From the NCBI GenBank assembly GCA_946480445.1, contig CAMLJN010000015.1, positions 35,223 to 99,222 on the forward strand: a stretch of DNA of 64,000 nt, written 5' to 3'. The position numbers and the translations under genes were made by a program. Below, piece by piece: positions 1-10,883 of this stretch. The stretch comes from an uncultured Buttiauxella sp. GTDB taxonomy: Bacteria > Pseudomonadota > Gammaproteobacteria > Enterobacterales > Enterobacteriaceae. The notes beneath the pieces are model-generated. The model was not told where the DNA came from. It was given only the letters and a program-made list of their open reading frames with translations, and did not search any database. The first letter of the stretch is position 1; each line of letters opens with the position of its first letter.

Positions 1-1575
1 CGCCTCTTCGGCGCGCTGAAAAATCTGTTCGCAGGTGAAAGCTCGCCTGAAAGCAAAGAAGTGAAGAAAGAAGAGAAGCCAGCGGAAACCGAGACTCAAC
101 GTCAGGGTCAGGAACGTCGTAATAACCGCCGTCAGAACAACCGTCGCGATCGCGGCGACCGTAATGACCGTGGCGATCGCAACAACCGCGACCGTGACAA
201 CCGTAACGAGAACCGTGAAGGCCGCGAAACCCGCGAACCGCGCGAGAACCGTGACGAAAACCGCCGCAATCGCCGTCAGGGCCAGCAGCAGAACGCCGAA
301 GTGCGTGAAACTCGCCAGAACGTCGCGACGGAAGAAGTTGAAAAACCCAAAGCGCGCGAGGAGCAACAGCCGCGCCGCGATCGCAACCGTCGCCGCAGCG
401 ATGACAAACGTCAGGCACAGCAGGAAGTAAAAGCCCTGCAACGTGACGAGGTGGTGGAAGTCGAAGCGGAATCCGAAGAGCGCGTCCAGGTCATGCCACG
501 CCGTAAACAGCGTCAGCTGACACAGAAAGTCCGCTTCGAATCTGCCGAAGATATTGCCGCCGCTCAGGCAGCCGCTGCTGCAGAAGCTACGCAGGAAAAC
601 ACCCCTGCTCCGGCTGCCGCAGAGTCTCGTAGCGAACCCGCAACCGTCGTTGCACAGCAGCCAGCCGCTGAGGCAGCAGTCAGCGAGCAGGATGACAACG
701 CGGATGCACGCAATGACGCAAATGGGATGCCACGTCGTTCTCGTCGCTCTCCTCGTCATCTGCGTGTCAGCGGTCAGCGCCGTCGCCGTTATCGCGATGA
801 GCGTTATCCGTCCCAGTCGCCAATGCCGTTAACCGTGGCCTGTGCTTCTCCAGAGCTGGCTTCCGGTAAAGTGTGCATTAGCTACCCGATTGTTCGTCCT
901 CAGGACGCAGCGGCAGAAAACGTTGAGCAGGAAGAAGTGCAGACGGTTTCCGTCAGCGAAGAAGCCCCTGCAGTGGCAGCCGTGGAACAGCAGACTGCCG
1001 AAGTGGCCGTTGCTGAACCTGTCGCACAGGCAGAACCGGTCGCTGAACCAGCCGTAGAAACTTCCCACCCTGAAGCGATCGCGACTCCGGTAAACGAGCA
1101 GCCTCAGCTCATCGCGCCGCAGGACGAAGCTGTTGCAGAGCAGGTGATTGAAGAAGCCACCCCTGCACAGGTTGAAACTGCACCGCGCGCTGAACAGGCT
1201 CCAGCCGCAGTGGAAGAAACCGCGCCTCAGGCACCTGTCGCAGCGGTTGAAGAAGCTAAGCCTGTTGAGCCAGCGCCTGTCGCAGCGGTTGAAGAAGCTA
1301 AACCTGTTGAGCCAGCGCCTGTCGCAGCCGCAGAACCTCAGCCGGTTGTGGCAAGCAAACCAGCACAGGCGCCGGTTGCCGTCGTAGCCCACAGCGTTAA
1401 ACACGCTGCCGCGCCAATGACCCGTGCACCTGCGCCTGACTACGCTCCTGAGCCTGCGCGCTCAAGCGATTGGGTTCGCCCTGACTTCGGGTTTAGCGGC
1501 CGCGGTTCCGCAGGTGGCCACAGCGCCACGCATCAGGCGACCGCACCAGCGACTCGTCCGAAAAGCGCCGAGTAA
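1..1575 (+). CDS. rne: Ribonuclease E, C-terminal part (5' end outside window)
   Basis: RNase E is the essential endoribonuclease of mRNA decay and rRNA/tRNA processing. Only its last 524 residues, the disordered degradosome scaffold, lie in the window; the frame is open from base 1, so the gene is truncated by the window edge and not in nature. Visible parts are a long Arg/Asn/Asp-rich tract (about 110-430, RNA and helicase binding), a second arginine-rich block starting RRSRRSPRH (733 onward), the enolase-site-like YPIVRPQD (883-906), an Ala/Glu/Pro/Val-rich linker, and a C-terminal APMTRAPAPD segment (about 1411-1440) that corresponds to the PNPase-binding tail in E. coli. The linker contains a 42-bp tandem repeat at 1231-1314. 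A strong terminator follows. Confidence 0.97.
   Translation, partial: RLFGALKNLFAGESSPESKEVKKEEKPAETETQRQGQERRNNRRQNNRRDRGDRNDRGDRNNRDRDNRNENREGRETREPRENRDENRRNRRQGQQQNAEVRETRQNVATEEVEKPKAREEQQPRRDRNRRRSDDKRQAQQEVKALQRDEVVEVEAESEERVQVMPRRKQRQLTQKVRFESAEDIAAAQAAAAAEATQENTPAPAAAESRSEPATVVAQQPAAEAAVSEQDDNADARNDANGMPRRSRRSPRHLRVSGQRRRRYRDERYPSQSPMPLTVACASPELASGKVCISYPIVRPQDAAAENVEQEEVQTVSVSEEAPAVAAVEQQTAEVAVAEPVAQAEPVAEPAVETSHPEAIATPVNEQPQLIAPQDEAVAEQVIEEATPAQVETAPRAEQAPAAVEETAPQAPVAAVEEAKPVEPAPVAAVEEAKPVEPAPVAAAEPQPVVASKPAQAPVAVVAHSVKHAAAPMTRAPAPDYAPEPARSSDWVRPDFGFSGRGSAGGHSATHQATAPATRPKSAE
1231..1326 (+). repeat. 42-bp tandem repeat inside rne linker
   Basis: Two near-identical 42-bp units (1231-1272 and 1273-1314) and the start of a third (1315-1326) encode APVAAVEEAKPVEP twice and then APVAA. 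The units differ at two silent third positions, so this is a recent in-frame duplication in the disordered scaffold linker between the enolase and PNPase sites. Confidence 0.9.
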
Positions 1576-1590
1576 GCTTACGCGCTAATA

Positions 1591-1623
1591 AAAAGCCGGT
1601 CAGGTAACTGACCGGCTTTTTTT
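1591..1623 (+). terminator. rne terminator
   Basis: A GCCGGTCAG/CTGACCGGC stem with a GTAA loop is followed by seven T. It starts about 15 bases after the rne stop and is a textbook intrinsic terminator. Confidence 0.93.
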
Positions 1624-1683
1624 ACGCCCGAATGGCTCCGGCCCCCTCTTCTCCGGCCGCCGCTTTTGCTTAAAACCGCAGAC

Positions 1684-1717
1684 AAAAAAAAGCCCGCCTC
1701 CGGGAGCAGAAGCAGGC
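1684..1717 (-). terminator. flgKL terminator
   Basis: Read on the minus strand, GCCTGCTT pairs with AGGCGGGC (two G-U pairs) and is followed by eight U. It lies about 50 bases downstream of the flgL stop and is convergent with the rne terminator. Confidence 0.8.
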
Positions 1718-1763
1718 ACATGATGCGTGCCCAGTTTCATGGCACGCCCAAAACGAGAAAAAG

Positions 1764-2726
1764 TTACCTGTTAAGCTGGAACAGTGACATTCCCTGCATA
1801 TCGCTGAAAGCCTTATAAGATGCCTGTAAAGCCGCCTGCTGCATAACATAGGAAGAAATAGTGGCGTTCCAGTCGGCCTCCATCAGGCTGCTCATCTGCG
1901 CACTTTGGCCTAACGCACGGTCAGATCCAAGCGCGTCGAGGGTATCTAACTCTTTAAGCTGCGTCCCCAGCTCTGCGCGTACGGTTAACACGTTGTTGAG
2001 CGAGTTTTTCAGGCCGCGGTTGGTTTTATCTATTACCGCACCCAGCGCCGCTTTACCCGCATCGTCCAGGTTTTCGGCCGGGGTTTTCAGCGCGGTAATG
2101 GCCGAGTCCAGCATTTTGAACAAATCGGTTTCTGATGGCGAACTGTCAGGCTCCGGCACCGCATTGCTGGTAATGGTGTTGAAGACCTGCGTGCCGGTGT
2201 GACCGATGGTCATCACGCGCGCGGCATCAACCGACTGGGTGATCGCCTGATCCCCTCCGTTGTAGCTCACGCCCCCGGCTGCGTCGGCAAAAGGCGCTGA
2301 CTCAGTCTTGTAGCCGGCAAAAATATAGCGGCCGTTACCGTCGGTGCTGTTCGCAAGGTTTAGCAGCTGATCACGCAGACCTTTCAGATCGGTCGCCAGA
2401 GAAGCTCTGTCGTCGTCGCTTAAGGTCCCGTTTGCAGCATAAACAATATTTTCCTGCGCGCTTTGGATAGCCGTGGTCACCTGCCCCAGCACATTCTCTT
2501 CCAGCGAGACTTTCTGGTTGGCGAAAGTTCTTGCCAGCGCATACTGGCTGTTCTGCGACTGGGCCTGAGACAATACGACAGCTTGCGAAGCGGCAATAGG
2601 ATCGTCCGAAGGTCGGTTAACGCGCTTGCCCGTAGACATCTGCTCGCCGTAGCGCAGCCACTCGCCCTGAGCGTTGCTCACGCCGCGCATATTCTGGTCA
2701 TACATCATCTGAGTACTAATACGCAT
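1764..2726 (-). CDS. flgL: Flagellar hook-filament junction protein 2 (HAP3)
   Basis: FlgL forms the second ring of the junction between the flexible hook and the rigid filament, outside the cell. The 320-residue product has the flagellin-like N-terminal helix (MRISTQMMYDQNMRGVSNAQ) and a flagellin-like C-terminal helix that form the D0 coiled coil, with a variable central domain. Its length is close to the E. coli protein (about 317). It follows flgK by 16 bases in the same direction; flgKL form a separate late unit downstream of the flgB operon in enterics. It ends at a terminator shared back-to-back with rne. Confidence 0.97.
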   Translation of the reverse strand: MRISTQMMYDQNMRGVSNAQGEWLRYGEQMSTGKRVNRPSDDPIAASQAVVLSQAQSQNSQYALARTFANQKVSLEENVLGQVTTAIQSAQENIVYAANGTLSDDDRASLATDLKGLRDQLLNLANSTDGNGRYIFAGYKTESAPFADAAGGVSYNGGDQAITQSVDAARVMTIGHTGTQVFNTITSNAVPEPDSSPSETDLFKMLDSAITALKTPAENLDDAGKAALGAVIDKTNRGLKNSLNNVLTVRAELGTQLKELDTLDALGSDRALGQSAQMSSLMEADWNATISSYVMQQAALQASYKAFSDMQGMSLFQLNR

Positions 2727-2742
2727 AAGCTACTTCCCTCAA

Positions 2743-4383
2743 TTATCGAATAGCCAGCAGCGCATCAAACATGCTTGATGCCGTTTGCAAAACCTGAGCG
2801 TTCGCCAGGTAATACTGCTGGAAGCGCTGAAGGTTGCCATACTCTTCATCCAGGTTGACCCCGGATATAGACTGCTGCTGCTTGCTGAGCTGGGTCACTA
2901 CGTTGCCTTGCGTCGTGCTGGTGACCTTAAGGCTGGCCGTCTTATTGCCCACGTCGCTGATAAGGCTTGCGTAAGCATCGTTGAACGACTTATTGCCGCC
3001 GACTTTTTTCGCACTCTGTAAATCCAGCAAAGCCTGAGCGTTGCGGTTATCGCTGTCGCCTGCGTCTTTTTGGGAGGCAAGTGCGAGCTTACTCTCCTCG
3101 GTGATATCCACGCTCATGTTTACCACGGCGTTGGCTACCGGCTTCACGGTAAAGCTGTCGTTCTTCGCCGCGCTCCCGCTGACATCAATTTTCAGGCCGT
3201 CGAAGTTCAGGCTCCCGCCGCTGAGGCCGGGGTTAATTTTCGCGTTATCGGACAGGCGGGTAACCTGCCAGTCCGTGCCGTCGAACACCACTTTGTAGTC
3301 GCTGGCCTGCACTTTAGTGCTGTCGGTCACGCTCGGCGTTAATGCGCCGCTGCCGGTGTTGCGGCTGTTGCTGAGCACGGATGGACCGCCAATGCCGAAC
3401 ATGTTTGTTCCACCATCACCGTTTGCATCAACCCCTTTGGCATGCTGCTGGTTGAAGGCGTCGGCAAAAGAGAGCGCCAGCTGCCCCAGGCGATTACGCG
3501 CGCCGTCAAGGTCCTGGGAACGGAAGGTCAATACGCCGCCCAGGGAACCGCTTTTCAGCTGACTTTCCGGGATTTCAGTCGTGCCTGAAACTTTGTCGAC
3601 ATAGGCGACGGTCATACGGGAAGGATCGGCGCTGGAAGGTACCGCCGCAAGCTGCCCGGCCGTGCTCCCCTGAACCAGATTCAGGCCGTTAGCGATGCTG
3701 ACGTTATAAGTACCGCCGTCCTGCACGCTCACTTCCACCCCAATGATTTGATTAAGCTGGCTGACCAGCTGATCGCGCTGATCGAGCAAATCATTTGGGC
3801 TGGCACCGGCACCGATGCCTTTCAGGCGTGAAATCTGGTCGTTCAGGTTGGCGATTTGCGAGGCGTAGCTGTTGATCTGATCAACGCTGCTTTGCACCGA
3901 GAGGTTAACCTGCTTATCCTGGTCGCGCAGATACTGGTCGGTCACCTTAAACTGGTTTACCAGGCCATCGGCTTTGCCCAGCAGAGCCTGACGTGCCGCC
4001 GGGTCTTCTGAGTTACTGACCAGCGTTTGCAGACCGGTGAAAAAGCCCTGTAAGGTGGTAGCCAGGGTATTGGTGGTGCCCGACAGCATATCGTCAATCT
4101 TCGACATCTGCTGATACTGCGTGGTCAGCCCGCTGCTTTGCGTTTGCGCCGCGCGAAGCTGATTGGTAATAAATGAATCATATTCGCGCTGCACGCCGCT
4201 GACATAAACACCGTTGCCAACCCAGCCGCCCGCGCCCAGGGTGCTGTTGGATTGCGAAAGCAGGGTTGTCTGACGGGTATAGCCCGCGACGTTGTAATTC
4301 GAAATGTTATTACTGACGGTGTTCAGTGCCGACTGGGCAGCACTCAGGCCACTCATGGCACTGTTAATCAGGCTACTGGACAT
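2743..4383 (-). CDS. flgK: Flagellar hook-associated protein 1 (HAP1)
   Basis: FlgK caps the hook and forms the first junction ring to which FlgL and the filament attach. The 546-residue product matches the E. coli length. It carries the conserved flagellar rod/hook N-terminal motif (SGLSAAQSALNTVSNNISNYNVAGYTRQ) in shortened form near residue 11, a long variable middle, and the C-terminal helix ending in SSMFDALLAIR. It is exported by the flagellar type III system with FlgN as chaperone; FlgN is encoded in this window. The 5' spacer to flgJ is 180 bases and holds a large palindrome. Confidence 0.97.
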   Translation of the reverse strand: MSSSLINSAMSGLSAAQSALNTVSNNISNYNVAGYTRQTTLLSQSNSTLGAGGWVGNGVYVSGVQREYDSFITNQLRAAQTQSSGLTTQYQQMSKIDDMLSGTTNTLATTLQGFFTGLQTLVSNSEDPAARQALLGKADGLVNQFKVTDQYLRDQDKQVNLSVQSSVDQINSYASQIANLNDQISRLKGIGAGASPNDLLDQRDQLVSQLNQIIGVEVSVQDGGTYNVSIANGLNLVQGSTAGQLAAVPSSADPSRMTVAYVDKVSGTTEIPESQLKSGSLGGVLTFRSQDLDGARNRLGQLALSFADAFNQQHAKGVDANGDGGTNMFGIGGPSVLSNSRNTGSGALTPSVTDSTKVQASDYKVVFDGTDWQVTRLSDNAKINPGLSGGSLNFDGLKIDVSGSAAKNDSFTVKPVANAVVNMSVDITEESKLALASQKDAGDSDNRNAQALLDLQSAKKVGGNKSFNDAYASLISDVGNKTASLKVTSTTQGNVVTQLSKQQQSISGVNLDEEYGNLQRFQQYYLANAQVLQTASSMFDALLAIR

Positions 4384-4433
4384 TGGGATTCCTTAATATA
4401 TTCCTGACAAAGGCGTAATAGATATTCCAGGTT

Positions 4434-4487
4434 GGATAAGCGCCAGCGCCATCCACCTGTCATGTCGGATGGCGCTGGCGCTTATCC
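4434..4487. repeat. REP-like 21-bp perfect inverted repeat
   Basis: Arms 4434-4454 and 4467-4487 are exact reverse complements over 21 bp, GC-rich, with a 12-base loop. Each arm begins or ends with GGATAAGCGC/GCGCTTATCC, reminiscent of the GGATAAGGCG core of enterobacterial REP/BIME palindromes. It lies between flgJ and flgK, where it could stabilise the upstream mRNA or attenuate transcription into flgK. There is no T tract, so a simple terminator is unlikely. Confidence 0.8.
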
Positions 4488-4563
4488 GGCCGCGAACAGA
4501 AGTTTGTCATTAGCCTCAAATCACTAACTAGTATCGGCAGGCTGATGCCGGACTTGAGCCAAA

Positions 4564-5505
4564 TCAGAACAAATTTGACAGATCGTTGTTATAGGCTTTG
4601 GAAACTTTGTCGCTCATCGCTTTGAGCTGCTGGATCATGCCCGTCAGCTTGCGCGCATAGTTCGGATCGGTGGCATAACCGGCACTCTGTAAGGCCTGCG
4701 CCCCCTGCTCCGGCGTGCTGGCGTTGGTGACAGCCGCGTAGCGCGGATTACGCGACAGCACGGCCACATAGTCGGACAGCGCTTCGAGATAAGAGCTGTA
4801 AACGCGGAACTTAGCCTTCACTTTCTTCGACTCGCCGTTTTCAAATTCGGTGGTGGTAATTTCGGTCACCGGACCTTTCCAGCTGGAGGTCGCCTTCACG
4901 CCAAACAGGTTAAAACTCGGCTCGCCCGTTGCGGTGCGAATCTGCCGTTGCCCCCAGCCGGACTCCAGCGCGGCCTGCGCAAGGATCAGATGATGGGGGA
5001 TCCCACTTTGCTCGCTGGCCAGACGCGCCGGAAGCGAAAGCTGGGCGAGGAAGTCCTTGCTGTCACCGCTGAGCGGCTCTTCATTGGATGGCGCTTTCGG
5101 CATAGCCTGCCGCACCATCTGTGTGAGCGTCTGATTCTGGAAACTGGTCACCGTTTGCGCATCAAACTTCATCGGCACCTTGCCCGCCTCTTCTGACGGA
5201 TCGGCGTTTTCACCCATCTGTTTGACCATCATATCCGCCAGGCCCAGGCCTTTGGCGCTGAGCTGCTGGGCAATCTGCTGGTCATACATGCTGGTGTACA
5301 TGCGCGTCGACTCACTGCTGAAGATCCCGTCTTTCGGCAGCGCCTCGCGCATGCTTTTCAGCATCATCTGCACGAACATCCCTTCCACCTGGCGGGCAAC
5401 CGATTTCATATTGCCCTTTGGATCCTGCCCGGCCTTCGCCTTCAGATCGTTCAGGGACGTGGCGTCCCATGCGGCATTGGCCAGTGACTGGGTTTCGTTG
5501 AGCAT
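4564..5505 (-). CDS. flgJ: Flagellar rod cap / peptidoglycan hydrolase
   Basis: FlgJ is a periplasmic bifunctional protein. Its N-terminal half caps the growing rod, and its C-terminal half is a beta-N-acetylglucosaminidase that opens the peptidoglycan for the rod. The 313-residue length equals the E. coli protein. The rod-binding part includes the segment KSVARQVEGMFVQMMLKSMR (residues 34-53), and the hydrolase part has the catalytic-Glu motif AQAALESGWG near residue 180. There is no signal peptide, as expected for type III export. The start overlaps the flgI stop region by one base, so the two are translationally coupled. Confidence 0.97.
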   Translation of the reverse strand: MLNETQSLANAAWDATSLNDLKAKAGQDPKGNMKSVARQVEGMFVQMMLKSMREALPKDGIFSSESTRMYTSMYDQQIAQQLSAKGLGLADMMVKQMGENADPSEEAGKVPMKFDAQTVTSFQNQTLTQMVRQAMPKAPSNEEPLSGDSKDFLAQLSLPARLASEQSGIPHHLILAQAALESGWGQRQIRTATGEPSFNLFGVKATSSWKGPVTEITTTEFENGESKKVKAKFRVYSSYLEALSDYVAVLSRNPRYAAVTNASTPEQGAQALQSAGYATDPNYARKLTGMIQQLKAMSDKVSKAYNNDLSNLF

Positions 5506-6599
5506 CAGATGATTTCCACTTTCGCGCGCAGGCAGCCCGCGCTTTGCATAGATTGCAGAATCGACATCAGCTCCATCGGCGTGGCCGCAAGAGTGTTAAG
5601 CGCGCGCACCACATTATTGAGGTTGGCGCTGGATCGCACGCTTTGTAGCGCTCCGCCGCTCTGGCGTAAATCAATCTGCGTCTGCGGCGTGACCACGGTT
5701 TGCCCGCCGCCAAACGGCGTATCCGGCTGGCTAACCTGCGCCTGACGGTTAACGGTGACCGACAGGTTGCCCTGCGCGATGGCGCAGCTGTCCAGCGTGA
5801 CCTCACGGTTCATCACGACCGAGCCGGTACGCGAGTTAATAATGACTTTCGCATCCTGCACCGCCACGTTGACTTCAAGGTTCTGGATATCGGCCAGCAG
5901 GCGAACCTGCGAGCTGTTGCCGCTCGGCACGCGAATTTGCACGGTGCGGGCATCCAGGGCTGAAGCGCTGCCGTAGCCGCGAGAGCGGTTGATGGTGTCG
6001 GTAATTTGCTGAGCGAGGGTGAAATCATCATCATTAAGCTGCAGATTAATAATGTTGCCCTGTCCGAAGGTGCCCGGAAGCTCACGTTCGATAACCGCGC
6101 CGCCGGTAATACGCCCGCCGTTAAGCTGGTTGACCTGCACGCTGCTGCCGCCTGCGGCCGCCCCCGCACCGCCGACCAGAATATTCCCCTGCGCCAGCGC
6201 ATAGACCTGGTTATCGACCCCCTTCATCGTCGTCATCAACAGCGTTCCGCCGCGCAGACTCTTGGCGTTACCCATAGAGGAAACCACGACGTCGATATTC
6301 TGCCCGGAGCGCGCAAATGCGGGATACTTTGCCGTCACCATGACTGCCGCCACGTTTTTCAGCTGCATATTGGTGCCTGCGGGTACGGTGATCCCCATCT
6401 GGGATAGCATGTTATTCAGGCTTTGGGTGGTAAAAGGCGTCTGGGTCGTCTGGTCACCCGTTCCGTCCAGGCCCACCACCAGACCATAGCCAATCAGGGA
6501 GTTCTCACGCACGCCCTGAACGCTGGTCAGGTCGCGAATACGCTCGGCCTGGGCCTGGGTTGCCACCAGCATCAGCATGGCGAATATATATTTGACCAT
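5505..6599 (-). CDS. flgI: Flagellar P-ring protein
   Basis: FlgI monomers form the periplasmic P ring around the rod, in the peptidoglycan layer. The 364-residue product starts with a Sec signal peptide ([18 protein letters not shown], cleavage before ERIRDL) and continues with the conserved [20 protein letters not shown] segment. The length matches E. coli (about 365). It is part of the minus-strand flgBCDEFGHIJ operon, 12 bases after the flgH stop and overlapping flgJ by one base. P-ring assembly needs FlgA, also in this window. Confidence 0.97.
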   Translation of the reverse strand: MVKYIFAMLMLVATQAQAERIRDLTSVQGVRENSLIGYGLVVGLDGTGDQTTQTPFTTQSLNNMLSQMGITVPAGTNMQLKNVAAVMVTAKYPAFARSGQNIDVVVSSMGNAKSLRGGTLLMTTMKGVDNQVYALAQGNILVGGAGAAAGGSSVQVNQLNGGRITGGAVIERELPGTFGQGNIINLQLNDDDFTLAQQITDTINRSRGYGSASALDARTVQIRVPSGNSSQVRLLADIQNLEVNVAVQDAKVIINSRTGSVVMNREVTLDSCAIAQGNLSVTVNRQAQVSQPDTPFGGGQTVVTPQTQIDLRQSGGALQSVRSSANLNNVVRALNTLAATPMELMSILQSMQSAGCLRAKVEII

Positions 6600-6611
6600 G
6601 ATATCTCCCGC

Positions 6612-7307
6612 TTACATCGGCGATAAATTAAGGAAGAAGCGCTGCAGCCAACCCATGTTCTGCGCTTCATTGATATAGCCGTTACCGACATATTCGATAC
6701 GGGCATCCGCCACCTGAGTGGACGCCACGGTGTTGCTGCCGCTGATCGTGCGCGGGTTCACTACGCCTGAGAAGCGAATAAATTCGGTGCCCTGGTTGAT
6801 AGCAATTTGTTTCTCACCCACCACGTGCAGGTTGCCGTTGGCCAGCACCTGATCGACCGTCACGGTCAGGGTGCCGCTGAAGGTATTGCTGGCGTTTGCG
6901 CCGCCTTTGCCGTTAAAGCTGTTGCCGCCGGAGCCGTCGATGGAGGCGCGATCGTTGCCAAACAGCCCCTGGAGATAGCGCGGCGTGACGTCCAGACCAA
7001 AATTAGTTTTGCCATCACGGCTGGCATTTGCCGACGAGCTTTTGCTCGCGCTGACATTTTCCTGAAGCTGGATGGTCAACGTATCCCCGACGTTGCGAGG
7101 GCGACGGTCTTCAAACAGCGGTTGATAACCGTAGTTCACAGGCTGCGCCGTCTGGAAAATTGAACCGTTCACCACGGGTGCCGGACCCGGCACCGGCTGG
7201 GCCGTCGTTGCGCCTTCAACCAGCGGTTTGGTGGGGATCAGTGCGCAGCCGCTTGTCGCCAGCACCAGGCAAAGGACAACAGGGCGAAGAACCATAGGTT
7301 TTTGCAT
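6612..7307 (-). CDS. flgH: Flagellar L-ring lipoprotein
   Basis: FlgH forms the outer-membrane L ring through which the rod exits. The chosen start (ATG at 7307, 231 residues) gives a lipoprotein signal [23 protein letters not shown] with lipobox TSGC and a length like E. coli FlgH (232). An ATG three codons upstream (7316) and a longer open frame to 7355 are possible, but the extra residues are not conserved in known FlgH. The rest, including [20 protein letters not shown] and the C-terminal [14 protein letters not shown], is near-invariant in enterics. It lies between flgG and flgI. Confidence 0.95.
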   Translation of the reverse strand: MQKPMVLRPVVLCLVLATSGCALIPTKPLVEGATTAQPVPGPAPVVNGSIFQTAQPVNYGYQPLFEDRRPRNVGDTLTIQLQENVSASKSSSANASRDGKTNFGLDVTPRYLQGLFGNDRASIDGSGGNSFNGKGGANASNTFSGTLTVTVDQVLANGNLHVVGEKQIAINQGTEFIRFSGVVNPRTISGSNTVASTQVADARIEYVGNGYINEAQNMGWLQRFFLNLSPM

Positions 7308-7360
7308 TGCTTTCATCTTCAGGTCTCGACAGCCGGTGCGCGAACACACCGGCAAACATC

Positions 7361-8930
<1,570 letters not shown>

Positions 8931-8950
8931 TAAGCCGTCCCGTCAGGCGC

Positions 8951-10159
8951 TTAGCGCAGGTTAACCAGGGTGTTGAGGATCTGATCCTGGGTTTTGATGG
9001 TCTGCGCGTTGGACTGATAGTTACGCTGCGCGACGATCATATTCACCAGCTCTTTACTCAGATCGACGTTGGAAGACTCCAGCGCGCCGTTGGTCAGGGA
9101 ACCAAAGTTGCCCGTTCCCGCAGTGCCCAGCAGCGCCACGCCCGAAGAGTTCGTGGCCGCCCAGACGTTATCGCCCTGAGAGGCCAGGCCTTCCGGGTTG
9201 GCGAAGTTGGACAGGACGATTTGCCCCAGAACCTGCGTCTGCTCGTTGGAGTAGTTACCGACGAGGGTGCCGTCATCGTTGATCTGGTAGCTCACCAGAT
9301 CGCCCGGCTTGTAGCCGTTCTGGTTGACCGCCACGATGTTGTTAGAGCCGGTGTTTTGCTGCATGGAGTTTTTAAAATCCAGGGTAAAGGCGACCTGCGG
9401 CACACCAGGAATATTCCCCGGGGTGATGCTGGCGCTGCCGCCGGACTGCAGGTTGCCGTTCGCATCAAACACCATCGACGTCTGCTTCTCGACCGGGCTG
9501 CCCGCAACGCTGCTGTCCTGGGTGTAAACATCCCAGGTATTAGCGGTGGCCGACTTCACAAAATAGACGTTCATGTCGTGGGCGTTACCCTGACTGTCAT
9601 AGACGGTGACGGAACCTTTTTTGTTATAAGTGTCGGAATTCGTCGCATCAAATGGCGAGGTCGCAGGCACTTTGTCCGTGGAGTTCAGGTTGACCTGCAT
9701 CGCCGCAGAGGTGGTCGTTTTCGCTGCCATCAGCGTGTTCGGCACCGAAAGCCCAACCGGGTTGGCACCCTGCTGAATGGTTGGTGGCGTACCGGTTGCC
9801 GGGTAGCCGGTCAGCTGCATGCCCTGCATGTTGACCAGGTTACGGTTTTCATCGAGCTTAAACTGGCCGTTACGGCTGTAGTAGACGGAGCCGTTGTCAT
9901 CCACCAGACGGAAGAAACCGTTCTGGCTGATAGCCACGTCCAGACCGCGCCCGGTGTTAGTGGTGGTGCCGTCGGTAAAGTCCTGGGTAATACCCGCAAC
10001 TTTAACGCCCAGCCCCACTTTGGAGCCGGCAAACATATCCGCAAAGGAGGCGGAGCCGGATTTAAAGCCGTAGGTGGCGGAGTTGGCAATGTTGTTACCA
10101 ATCACGTCCAGGTTGGTGGCCGCAGCATTCAGGCCGCTGACCGCTTGAGAAAAGGCCAT
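8951..10159 (-). CDS. flgE: Flagellar hook protein
   Basis: FlgE polymerises into the universal-joint hook. The 402-residue product begins MAFSQAVSGLNAAATNLDVI with the rod/hook motif NNIANSATYGFKSG and ends with the motif MIVAQRNYQSNAQTIKTQDQ. Its length matches E. coli FlgE. The central part is the variable surface-exposed D1/D2 region. It lies 26 bases after flgD, which encodes its assembly cap. Confidence 0.97.
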   Translation of the reverse strand: MAFSQAVSGLNAAATNLDVIGNNIANSATYGFKSGSASFADMFAGSKVGLGVKVAGITQDFTDGTTTNTGRGLDVAISQNGFFRLVDDNGSVYYSRNGQFKLDENRNLVNMQGMQLTGYPATGTPPTIQQGANPVGLSVPNTLMAAKTTTSAAMQVNLNSTDKVPATSPFDATNSDTYNKKGSVTVYDSQGNAHDMNVYFVKSATANTWDVYTQDSSVAGSPVEKQTSMVFDANGNLQSGGSASITPGNIPGVPQVAFTLDFKNSMQQNTGSNNIVAVNQNGYKPGDLVSYQINDDGTLVGNYSNEQTQVLGQIVLSNFANPEGLASQGDNVWAATNSSGVALLGTAGTGNFGSLTNGALESSNVDLSKELVNMIVAQRNYQSNAQTIKTQDQILNTLVNLR

Positions 10160-10185
10160 GTCTTACTCCTGCAAAGGTTAAAGGC

Positions 10186-10872
10186 TTAAATAATCTGCCT
10201 GATTTGATCGAGGGTGGAGGTGCCATAGGTACCCAGGTCCAGCAAGGTCGTGCCTTTGCTGAGCGTGACCCCGTTGACCATGGCGAAGTTAAGCGGTTGA
10301 GCAACCAGCTGCGTGCCGCCATTACTGGCGTTGATAGCGACGTTATAGGCGCCATCCGGCGCGGTTGTGCCGTCGGCCATGCTGCCGTCCCAGGTGAAGG
10401 TATGCACGCCGGCTGACAGACCACCGATATCAATAGTACGGACAACTTTGCCGCTGTTATCCGTGATAGTGGCGGTGACTTTGTCGGCGGCCTGCTGTAA
10501 CTCCACGCCAAACGGCGTGGTGGCTTCCTTCCCTGATAAAATTTTCGAGCCGGGGATCATCACGCCGTGACCAATCAGCGCGCTGGCCTGCAGCTGCTGG
10601 TTATTGGTCAACTGGCCGGAGACCGAGCCCAGCGTGGTATTAAGTTTTTCAATCCCGCTCACCGTACTGATCTGCGCAAGCTGCGTGGTCAGTTCGTTGT
10701 TCTGCATCGGGTTGGTCGGATCCTGGTTTTTTAGCTGCGCCACCAGCAGGGTTAAAAAGCTGCCCTGGAGGTCGGATGCGCTGCTGCCGGTCAGGCTGCT
10801 GTTACCGGATGTGTTGCTGGTGCTGCTGGCACCTTTGATCGTGGTGTCATTCACGTTAACGGCGATGGACAT
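10186..10872 (-). CDS. flgD: Flagellar hook-capping protein
   Basis: FlgD is the scaffold cap that lets FlgE subunits polymerise and is removed when the hook is complete. The 228-residue product has the conserved FLTLLVAQLKNQDPTNPMQN segment (N-terminal FlgD domain) and a C-terminal Ig/FnIII-like half (GGLSAGVHTFTWDGS). The length is close to E. coli (231). The Ser/Thr/Asn-rich N-terminus is typical. It lies in the operon between flgC (11 bases) and flgE. Confidence 0.97.
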   Translation of the reverse strand: MSIAVNVNDTTIKGASSTSNTSGNSSLTGSSASDLQGSFLTLLVAQLKNQDPTNPMQNNELTTQLAQISTVSGIEKLNTTLGSVSGQLTNNQQLQASALIGHGVMIPGSKILSGKEATTPFGVELQQAADKVTATITDNSGKVVRTIDIGGLSAGVHTFTWDGSMADGTTAPDGAYNVAINASNGGTQLVAQPLNFAMVNGVTLSKGTTLLDLGTYGTSTLDQIRQII

Positions 10873-10883
10873 GCGTCACTCCT

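Noticed and set aside
829..1404. 191-codon frame opposite rne
   Set aside because: Antisense shadow of the biased codons in the RNase E linker; low-complexity translation without a start signal.
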